Below the pieces are notes generated by a model. It ran no database searches, was not told where the DNA came from, and saw only the letters and a list, made by a program, of their open reading frames with translations. From Hyphomonadaceae bacterium (GTDB lineage: Bacteria > Pseudomonadota > Alphaproteobacteria > Caulobacterales > Aquidulcibacteraceae): 64,000 nt of DNA. The stretch is taken from contig WRPI01000002.1 of NCBI GenBank assembly GCA_009773395.1, positions 505,867 to 569,866 on the forward strand. The letters are read 5' to 3'. Positions 57,999 through 64,000 of this stretch are shown here, piece by piece. Within the stretch, counting starts at the first letter, position 1. The number at the start of each line of letters is the position of its first letter. Both the position numbers and the translations under genes were made by a program.

Positions 57999-59069
57999 TT
58001 GGCAAATCGGGATCTCGGCGAAGCACTTGCGGTTATTTATGACCCAATTCGCGGGAATATGTTGACGACCCGTGGGGTGCTGCATGGCATGGGGTTTAGG
58101 CGGATTGATGGCATTACTTCAATCACGCAATTGGAGCGCCGCATTAAAGAAAATGACATTGCGGTTTTATTCCTTGAGGCCAGTGAAGATACAAAAAAAG
58201 TATCCGACCTTTTGCAAACCATCAGAATGGGTGAAATTAAAGCCAATCCATTTTTGCCAATTATCGCAACTTTATGGGCTGGTAATGGCGAATCTGTCGC
58301 GGGGCTTATGAATGCAGGCGCTGATGACGTTCTGCTTAGGCCATTTTCTGTGGTTCGTGCGCAAGAACGAATTGGGGCATTGATTGATAATCGCCGTGGT
58401 TTTGTTGTTACTTCAGATTATGTTGGGCCAGATAGGGGTAAACGTTCGGATGACCGCTTGAATGTTGAGGCATTTACAGTGCCCAATGCGCTCCGTGCTG
58501 TAGTTACTGGCGAGATAAGCGACCCAGTTATGCAAAGCGAAATTCTCGAAAATGCCAAAAAGCGCATGAATAAAGAGCGCCTTGCAAAACTTGCGCGCCG
58601 AATTGCAATGGCCGCCGAAGTCACAATTCAGGCCGATGCAGACGCTAGTGATAGTAAAGGCTTTGTCGTCGATTTATTGGAAACTTCTGCAGAACTTGTG
58701 CGCACGTCGCGGCGGATGGGGCTCGAGGAAATTCTCGATATCGCAATGGTTCTAGAAAATGTTGTCGAAAAAACCACGATGGACAAAAATAATCGCGCCG
58801 AAAATGCTGATTTGGTGCGGCAATTGGCGTTAGCGATTTTTGTTACCTATGCCACCGATGAAGGCGAAGTTTTCAAAAAAGAACTTGATGAAGTAATGGC
58901 AACGGTGCGTTCACGGCTTACTAAAGCTAAAATCCGCGAAGCGAACATGAAGAAATTGGTTACTAAGAATGCAAAAATAAAGCAAAGCGAAATCCAAGGC
59001 TTCCTCAACCCACAATCAGATGATTTTGAAGGCATGGTTCTTAACAACCCAGTTAGAAATTTTGCCTGA
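57999..59069 (+). CDS. Pseudo-receiver (REC-like) protein of unknown role
   Basis: About 356 residues. The N-terminal 130 residues look like a response-regulator receiver, but the phospho-acceptor Asp is Glu60 (VLFLEASED) and the conserved Lys is Arg (VLLRPFS), so phosphorylation is unlikely. A DYVGPDRGKRSDDR stretch, seen after receivers in alphaproteobacteria, follows. Then a long alpha-helical C-terminal part (about 170-356) is present. The start is unsure: TTG at 57999 with AAGG upstream, or TTG at 57954. It lies between tpiA and secG. Confidence 0.6.
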   Translation: MANRDLGEALAVIYDPIRGNMLTTRGVLHGMGFRRIDGITSITQLERRIKENDIAVLFLEASEDTKKVSDLLQTIRMGEIKANPFLPIIATLWAGNGESVAGLMNAGADDVLLRPFSVVRAQERIGALIDNRRGFVVTSDYVGPDRGKRSDDRLNVEAFTVPNALRAVVTGEISDPVMQSEILENAKKRMNKERLAKLARRIAMAAEVTIQADADASDSKGFVVDLLETSAELVRTSRRMGLEEILDIAMVLENVVEKTTMDKNNRAENADLVRQLALAIFVTYATDEGEVFKKELDEVMATVRSRLTKAKIREANMKKLVTKNAKIKQSEIQGFLNPQSDDFEGMVLNNPVRNFA

Positions 59070-59117
59070 CCCCAAATTGAAAACAGTTTGAGGCTTGAAA
59101 AACTGACAGTTTAGGGG

Positions 59118-59141
59118 CAAATGCGTTTTTTCCGCATTTTG
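59118..59141 (+). terminator. Hairpin before secG
   Basis: CAAATGCG pairs with CGCATTTTG across a T-rich loop, about 50 bp after the pseudo-receiver stop. The T tract sits in the loop rather than after the stem, so termination is only possible. Confidence 0.3.
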
Positions 59142-59191
59142 GCCTTGATATTTCTCAAAATGCGCCGATTGAAAGCTGGTTCGGTTTTACT

Positions 59192-59638
59192 ATGTTCATA
59201 ATTATTTTGTCTATCCATTTAGTAGTTTGTATTGCCCTTATTGGTTCTGTGCTTATGCAGAAATCCGAAGGCGGCGGTGCATTGGGAATCGGTGGCGGGC
59301 CCAGCGGTTTGATGTCAGGTCGATCGGCTGCAAATTTCATGACCCGCACAACTGCAATTTTGGGTACAATTTTCTTTGCAACTAGTATTGGTCTGACGAT
59401 TTTGTCAGGAAATACAACCAAAGCGCCCGGCTCATTGATGCAGGACAATAGCCTCGTAAATGGCTTGCCAACTAAAGGGATTGACTTATCTGGCACAGCA
59501 TCGCCTGCCAAAGCAACTCCTAGCAATTCTGTAATTCCAGAATCGTCAGCAGCGCCCGTCATCAATGGCTTAGGCGCGGGGCTAACTGCGCAAGTTCCAG
59601 TATTGAAAAAAGATAATACTGTGAATGAAAAGAAATAG
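59192..59638 (+). CDS. secG: Preprotein translocase subunit SecG
   Basis: Stabilises the SecYEG channel in the inner membrane. 148 residues: two transmembrane helices flank the conserved QKSEGGGALGIGGG loop and the MSGRSAANFMTRTTAILG segment. A Pro/Ser/Ala-rich C-terminal tail is typical of alphaproteobacteria. It sits between tpiA and pyrG, a conserved order. Confidence 0.95.
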   Translation: MFIIILSIHLVVCIALIGSVLMQKSEGGGALGIGGGPSGLMSGRSAANFMTRTTAILGTIFFATSIGLTILSGNTTKAPGSLMQDNSLVNGLPTKGIDLSGTASPAKATPSNSVIPESSAAPVINGLGAGLTAQVPVLKKDNTVNEKK

Positions 59639-59679
59639 GGCTTTCATAAAGCAAGCATTATAGTCTAATACAAAATTCC

Positions 59680-61314
59680 ATGACCCGATACGTTTTTATT
59701 ACAGGGGGCGTGGTTTCCTCACTTGGCAAAGGCATTGCATCTGCGGCTTTGGGCGCATTATTGCAGGCGCGCGGCTATAAAGTCTGTTTGCGCAAACTTG
59801 ACCCCTATTTGAATGTCGATCCTGGCACTATGTCGCCCTATCAACATGGCGAAGTGTTTGTAACCGATGATGGCGCTGAAACTGACCTTGATTTGGGCCA
59901 TTATGAGCGGTTTTCTGGCGTGAGTGCTACCAAGAACGACAATATAACAGCCGGCCGGATTTATCAGGAGATTATCGCAAAGGAGCGTCGTGGCGGCTAT
60001 CTTGGCGCGACCATTCAAGTGATTCCGCATGTTACCAATGCGATTAAGGATTTTATTCTTAGTGATGCAAATGGCGCTGATTTTGTATTATGTGAAATTG
60101 GCGGCACAGTTGGCGACATTGAGGGGCTACCGTTTTTCGAAGCGATACGCCAATTAGGGCAGCAGCTTGATCCACTGCAAGCAATCTATATTCACCTTAC
60201 CTTGATGCCTTATATTCCGACTGCGGGCGAAATGAAAACCAAGCCGACGCAACACTCGGTCAAAGAACTTCGATCAATCGGGATTCAGCCAAATATTTTG
60301 ATATGCAGGTGCGATAGGAAAATCCCACAAGAAGAACGCCGCAAATTGGCGCTATTTTGCAATGTGCGGCCTGAAGGTGTCATCGAAGCGCAAGATTCTA
60401 AGCATATTTATGAAGTGCCTATGGATTACCATCAACAAGGTTTAGACGTCGAGGTTCTTCGTTGTTTCAATATTAAAGACGCACCAAGCCCTGACCTTAC
60501 AAAATGGGAAGATATATCGCGCCGCTTACGCAATCCCGACGGTGAAGTCAAAATCGCGGTGGTTGGTAAATATACCGAAATGCAGGATAGCTACAAATCA
60601 TTGATTGAGGCCCTGCATCATGGCGGGCTTGCCAATGGCGTAAAAGTTGTGATTGATTGGATTGACGCGCGCGCGTTTGACAAGGACAGCGATAGCATCA
60701 ATGCGACCCTTTTAGGTGTTGATGCTATCCTTGTCCCCGGCGCGTTCGGCGATTCGGGCGCGAGTGGCAAAATTAAAGCCATTGAATTTGCGCGGGTTCA
60801 TAATGTGCCGTATTTTGGCATTTGTTTTGGTATGCAAATGGCGTGTGTCGAAGCGGCGCGTAATTTGGCTCATATTGAAGGCGCGTCTTCGACCGAATTT
60901 GGGCAATGTGAAGCCCCAATTGTCGGTCTTATGACCGAATGGACCAAAGGCAATAGCAAAGAAAGCCGCAGCGATGAAACCGACCTTGGCGGCACAATGC
61001 GGCTTGGCGCATATCCCGCGGCTTTGAAAACCAGTTCATTGGCAGCGAATATTTATGGCAGCAACCAAATTTCCGAACGCCATCGCCATCGTTATGAAGT
61101 GAATGTGAATTACAAAGAAGTGCTAGAAGCAAATGGCTTGATATTTTCGGGAATGTCACCTGACGGCACATTGCCAGAAATTGTCGAACGCAGTGACCAC
61201 CCGTGGTTTGTAGCAGTTCAATTCCACCCCGAGCTTAAATCAAGGCCATTCGAACCCCATCCATTATTCAAAGATTTTATTCGTGCAGCTTTGGTGCAAT
61301 CAAGATTAGTTTGA
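59680..61314 (+). CDS. pyrG: CTP synthase
   Basis: Makes CTP from UTP, ATP and glutamine. 544 residues. The synthetase domain begins [16 protein letters not shown] and holds the [15 protein letters not shown] segment. The glutaminase domain has the nucleophile Cys in [17 protein letters not shown] and HPE in [10 protein letters not shown]. It lies 41 bp after secG. Identification is secure. Confidence 0.98.
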   Translation: MTRYVFITGGVVSSLGKGIASAALGALLQARGYKVCLRKLDPYLNVDPGTMSPYQHGEVFVTDDGAETDLDLGHYERFSGVSATKNDNITAGRIYQEIIAKERRGGYLGATIQVIPHVTNAIKDFILSDANGADFVLCEIGGTVGDIEGLPFFEAIRQLGQQLDPLQAIYIHLTLMPYIPTAGEMKTKPTQHSVKELRSIGIQPNILICRCDRKIPQEERRKLALFCNVRPEGVIEAQDSKHIYEVPMDYHQQGLDVEVLRCFNIKDAPSPDLTKWEDISRRLRNPDGEVKIAVVGKYTEMQDSYKSLIEALHHGGLANGVKVVIDWIDARAFDKDSDSINATLLGVDAILVPGAFGDSGASGKIKAIEFARVHNVPYFGICFGMQMACVEAARNLAHIEGASSTEFGQCEAPIVGLMTEWTKGNSKESRSDETDLGGTMRLGAYPAALKTSSLAANIYGSNQISERHRHRYEVNVNYKEVLEANGLIFSGMSPDGTLPEIVERSDHPWFVAVQFHPELKSRPFEPHPLFKDFIRAALVQSRLV

Positions 61315-61372
61315 TTTATGCCTTTGCGGCTGATATATTCATAAATATTATTTTTGAATACAGGAGTTGGTA

Positions 61373-61633
61373 ATGGCAAACACAAGTTTAAGCCTTGGCC
61401 CTTATTGGGAAAAATTTATCAAACAAGAAGTTAAGTCTGGTCGATATGGTTCGGCCAGTGAAGTGGTTCGCGATGGATTGCGCACCTTAGAATCAAGAGA
61501 CGGACAGCTACAGCGATTGCGTGATGAATTGGCCGAAGGCGTTGCCCAAGCGAAAGCTGGCATTTTTTCACCGCCTTTCACATCCAATGAAATAATTGCC
61601 GATATTGAGCGAAACCTGAATGTTCAAAATTGA
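61373..61633 (+). CDS. parD: ParD-family antitoxin (second module)
   Basis: 86-residue ribbon-helix-helix antitoxin: SLSLGPYWEKFIKQEVKSGRYG and SASEVVRDGLRTLE fit ParD1-type domains. AGGAG lies 6 bp before the ATG at 61373. An imperfect inverted repeat (TATTCA-N13-TGAATA, 61336-61360) sits upstream and may be its operator. It overlaps the toxin gene by 14 bp and is clearly diverged from the module at 13591. Confidence 0.88.
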   Translation: MANTSLSLGPYWEKFIKQEVKSGRYGSASEVVRDGLRTLESRDGQLQRLRDELAEGVAQAKAGIFSPPFTSNEIIADIERNLNVQN

Positions 61634-61964
61634 AATCACTGCAAAAGCAAGAATTCAATTAACCCAAATCGGTGAATATACCTATTTGAAATGGGGAAAG
61701 CGCCAAGCGACAATCTACATTGATGAAATTATGGCGCTGTTTGATTTTCTCGCGCAAAATCCGCAGATTGGACTTTGTCGGGATGAGATATATCAAGGGT
61801 TGAGGAGTTTTCCTCATAAATCACACATAATCTATTACCGAATAACTGGCGATATAGTGCAAATTATAGGTGTGCTTCATAAATCCATGGACAGTTTGCA
61901 TTATTTTTCAGGGCAGCGAGAAAAGATGATTCAAATTAGTAAAGCATCACAAATGAATTGCTAA
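61620..61964 (+). CDS. parE: ParE-family toxin (second module)
   Basis: 114 residues with RelE/ParE elements: KARIQLTQIGEYTYLKWGKRQATIYIDEIM, then GLRSFPHKSHIIYYRITGDIVQIIGVLH. The frame is intact. ParE toxins act on gyrase. A short C-terminal extension (QREKMIQISKAS) is extra. The module lies between pyrG and rpmF. Confidence 0.85.
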   Translation: MFKIEITAKARIQLTQIGEYTYLKWGKRQATIYIDEIMALFDFLAQNPQIGLCRDEIYQGLRSFPHKSHIIYYRITGDIVQIIGVLHKSMDSLHYFSGQREKMIQISKASQMNC

Positions 61965-62061
61965 CTCAAAAATTACACCGACTATGCGCTAGCGCCATTG
62001 CTTTTCCATAACGCTTTGGCTATTAGCGCGGTTCGAAATCAATAGAAGACGGAATTCCAAA

Positions 62062-62244
62062 ATGGCTGTGCCTAAAAGAAAAACTTCACCCTCCCGCCGT
62101 GGCATGCGCCGCGCTCATGATGCTTTGGGTGCAAATTCATATGTTGAAGACAAAAACTCAGGCGAACTTCGCCGCCCACATCATGTTGACCTTAAAACAG
62201 GGATGTATCGTGGCCGTCAAGTTCTAAGCGTCAAAGAAGACTAA
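62062..62244 (+). CDS. rpmF: Ribosomal protein L32
   Basis: 60 residues: [20 protein letters not shown] is the canonical start. No zinc-binding cysteine pairs are present, so it is the Cys-free type. It is followed by a hairpin terminator. The usual neighbour plsX is not in this window. Confidence 0.95.
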   Translation: MAVPKRKTSPSRRGMRRAHDALGANSYVEDKNSGELRRPHHVDLKTGMYRGRQVLSVKED

Positions 62245-62288
62245 TTTCATTTATTTTGGCGAATTGGTGCGTCGAAATTTTTGCTTTG

Positions 62289-62321
62289 AAAGCGCCGAAG
62301 CGATGTTTCGGCGCTTTTGGT
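62289..62321 (+). terminator. Rho-independent terminator of rpmF
   Basis: An 11-bp stem AAAGCGCCGAA (62289-62299) with TTCGGCGCTTT (62307-62317), loop GCGATGT, followed by T-rich sequence. It lies between rpmF and folK, whose ATG begins 19 bp later. Confidence 0.7.
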
Positions 62322-62339
62322 TTGGGCGTTTGAGCGACG

Positions 62340-62879
62340 ATGGAAAATGCCAATATATTTCTTGCTTTGGGTTCAAACCTTGCTTTTCAAGACTTAGCGC
62401 CTATCCAAATCCTTCGGGCAGCAATAAAGGAATTGGAAAAAACCGGCCTTAAAATTATCGCTGCTTCGAGCATTTACGCGTCCGAAGCATGGCCCAAAGG
62501 CAATGATGCGCCAGCATTTCTAAACATGGTAATCGAGGTTTCAAGCGCAATTAATGATCCCAAATTGCTTTTAAGCTTATTGCACCAGATTGAAGAAAAT
62601 TTTGGACGTGAGCGCGATAATGAAGAACATTGGGGTTCAAGAACTCTTGATATCGATATTATTGATTTCAAAGAAATGATTCTGGATAAGTTTGACATTG
62701 ATAGCGGTCCGATTTTGCCCCATCCGCGCGCAATGCTGCGAGACTTTGTTTTGATTCCCTTGCTCGAAATTTGCCCAAATTGGCGACACCCAGAAACTGG
62801 AATCACCGCCCAATCATATTTGGACACCCTAAATGCCAATTCGCAGTTGCAAACCAATATGTATGTAGTGAAAGGTTGA
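62340..62879 (+). CDS. folK: 6-hydroxymethyl-7,8-dihydropterin pyrophosphokinase
   Basis: Transfers pyrophosphate to the pterin in folate synthesis. 179 residues. [14 protein letters not shown] at the start, [40 protein letters not shown] and [19 protein letters not shown] are all HPPK hallmarks, with catalytic Asp residues in the LDIDII motif. It begins 95 bp after rpmF. folP and folB are not here. Confidence 0.93.
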   Translation: MENANIFLALGSNLAFQDLAPIQILRAAIKELEKTGLKIIAASSIYASEAWPKGNDAPAFLNMVIEVSSAINDPKLLLSLLHQIEENFGRERDNEEHWGSRTLDIDIIDFKEMILDKFDIDSGPILPHPRAMLRDFVLIPLLEICPNWRHPETGITAQSYLDTLNANSQLQTNMYVVKG

Positions 62880-62934
62880 GGTTTTAATTGTATTCGCCTA
62901 TAGGGGCGCAACAATAATTTCCTGCAGGATTAAA

Positions 62935-63288
62935 ATGGCTCGTGTAACTGTCGAGGATTGCGTAGAACGCGTCCAGAATCGCTTTTCTTTAGTATTATTC
63001 GCCGCTCATCGTGCGCGCCAAATTTCAGGCGGCGCATCGCTTGCGGTTGATAGAGATCGTGACAAAGACCCGGTGGTCGCCCTTCGTGAAATTGCCGATG
63101 TAGCGGTTGAAGCTGATGATTTGCGTGACGGTTTGGTCGCAAGCCTTCGTGAATATCGCCCACATGCGGTTCGTGAAGAAGAAGAATCCGATTTATTGGC
63201 GCTTGAGGCTCCAGTTGTTGTTTCTGAAGACGATGTTATGCGCGCTTTGCAACAAGAACAAGAAGCTGTTCGCGACGACCAATATTAA
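62935..63288 (+). CDS. rpoZ: RNA polymerase subunit omega
   Basis: 117 residues. [30 protein letters not shown] is a standard omega start. The C-terminal tail after about 75 is acidic and lineage-specific. Omega helps assemble beta-prime and carries the first ppGpp site with it. The Rel/SpoT gene follows, the typical order. Confidence 0.96.
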   Translation: MARVTVEDCVERVQNRFSLVLFAAHRARQISGGASLAVDRDRDKDPVVALREIADVAVEADDLRDGLVASLREYRPHAVREEEESDLLALEAPVVVSEDDVMRALQQEQEAVRDDQY

Positions 63289-63411
63289 AACTTTTCTGAG
63301 AATTAATTCATATCAGCCTTGTGGACTTTATGCATTTCGCTCTAGATGTTTGGCTTGCGCCTAATATTGGTAACGGCGCTGTTAATATCTGATGGAATTG
63401 GAAAAGGCGTA

Positions 63412-64000
63412 ATGGCGGAGGGTGGCAAACCCAAATCAAAATCACATGAGAAAGAGTTGGCGCCCGAACTCGTAAACAGCGCTTTGAATACGCCTGTGCC
63501 ATTGAAACACCCTTCGAAAATTTTGACCCAATCGGAATTACTCGCACTTGTGCGTGCCTATAACCCAAGCATGAATGGTGAATTATTGGGTCAGGCCTTT
63601 GAATATGCAACTAAAATGCATGGCTCACAATTGCGCGCGTCGGGCGACCCATATTTCGCGCACCCAGTCGAAGTTGCGGGGATTTTATCGCAATTACGCC
63701 TTGATGAGGCGTCGATAATTACAGCCCTTTTGCACGACACAATTGAAGATCCCCCCGCCACTTCTGTGGAAATTTCTAAATTGTTCGGTGAAGATATTGC
63801 GAATTTGGTTCAAGGCGTTACCAAATTAACCGAATTGGAAGTCAAGGCCGAACGCACAACCCAAGCCGAAAATTTGCAGAAATTTGTTTTGGCCCTCTCC
63901 AAAGACATCAGGGTTTTATTGGTAAAACTTGCCGATCGTTTGCACAACATGCGGACGTTGAATTTCATCAAATCCAAAACCAAGCGCCACCGCATTGCCC
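63412..64000 (+). CDS. rel: RelA/SpoT-family (p)ppGpp synthetase/hydrolase, 5' part
   Basis: The window ends inside this gene; 196 codons are visible. After a Lys/Glu-rich N-terminus of about 40 residues the HD hydrolase domain begins (YATKMHGSQLRASGDPYFAHPVEVAGIL). It has HD in TALLHDTIED and VKLADRLHNMRTL. The ATG at 63412 follows AAAAGG. The synthetase, TGS and ACT domains lie beyond the edge. As the only copy seen it is likely the bifunctional Rsh enzyme of alphaproteobacteria. Confidence 0.9.
   Translation, partial: MAEGGKPKSKSHEKELAPELVNSALNTPVPLKHPSKILTQSELLALVRAYNPSMNGELLGQAFEYATKMHGSQLRASGDPYFAHPVEVAGILSQLRLDEASIITALLHDTIEDPPATSVEISKLFGEDIANLVQGVTKLTELEVKAERTTQAENLQKFVLALSKDIRVLLVKLADRLHNMRTLNFIKSKTKRHRIA

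Overview
The window is a gene-dense stretch of an alphaproteobacterial chromosome of moderate, slightly AT-leaning composition. Several gene orders point to this class: uvrA divergent from ssb, followed by gyrA, coaD, two cyclophilins, queA and tgt; guaB-rsmB-guaA; tpiA-secG-pyrG divergent from a ppiD-trp operon; and rpoZ next to a Rel/SpoT gene. The direct-repeat LexA box GTTC-N7-GTTC upstream of uvrA is also alphaproteobacterial. Phasin, several TonB/Sel1/SPOR-type envelope proteins and the tpiA-secG-pyrG region would fit a Caulobacterales/Maricaulales-like relative, but the family cannot be fixed from sequence reading alone.

Layout. 1-2.9 kb: the 5' part of ada (off the left edge), a lytic-transglycosylase lipoprotein, a RutE-like nitroreductase and an APH-fold kinase. 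2.9-5.2 kb: a promoter-to-terminator non-coding unit, then glnB-glnA for nitrogen assimilation. 5.4-7.5 kb: a 3-oxoacid CoA-transferase (A, B, and a second A subunit). 7.5-9.6 kb: a palindromic repeat and small membrane proteins. 9.6-17 kb: uvrA/ssb with an SOS operator, a ParDE module and gyrA. 17-24 kb: a flavin monooxygenase, coaD, two cyclophilins, and the queuosine genes queA and tgt. 24-31.5 kb: tRNA-Lys, an OmpA-like protein with 34 consecutive prolines, phenylalanine hydroxylase, hspQ, rlmE, and a PhoD-like phosphatase with a TonB receptor. 31.5-37.4 kb: a 162-bp hairpin, then guaB-rsmB-SGNH hydrolase-guaA. 38-45 kb: an unusual locus with a TIR-transmembrane protein, a cysteine-rich Sel1 protein, a TM-RCK-RyR membrane protein, an SLC10A7-like transporter and a SPOR D,D-carboxypeptidase. 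45-50 kb: phasin, clpS, a broken clpA and a second Sel1 protein. 50-57 kb: ppiD-trpE-trpG-trpD-trpC-ridA-HIT operon. 57-64 kb: tpiA, a pseudo-receiver protein, secG, pyrG, a second ParDE module, rpmF, folK, rpoZ and the start of rel/spoT.

Most of the window is housekeeping. The best candidate for something undescribed is 38.0-43.1 kb. There a TIR domain, a RyR-domain membrane protein with a pore-like N-terminus and RCK domains, and an SLC10A7/Rch1-type transporter lie together. All three families are linked elsewhere to NAD-derived messengers or calcium. Other notable signals are a clpA that has lost the first Walker A motif by an apparent 43-nt deletion, a Tgt with two of its three zinc cysteines replaced, a probable non-coding RNA next to glnA, and several self-complementary intergenic elements. 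No phage, IS transposase, CRISPR array or rRNA was seen.
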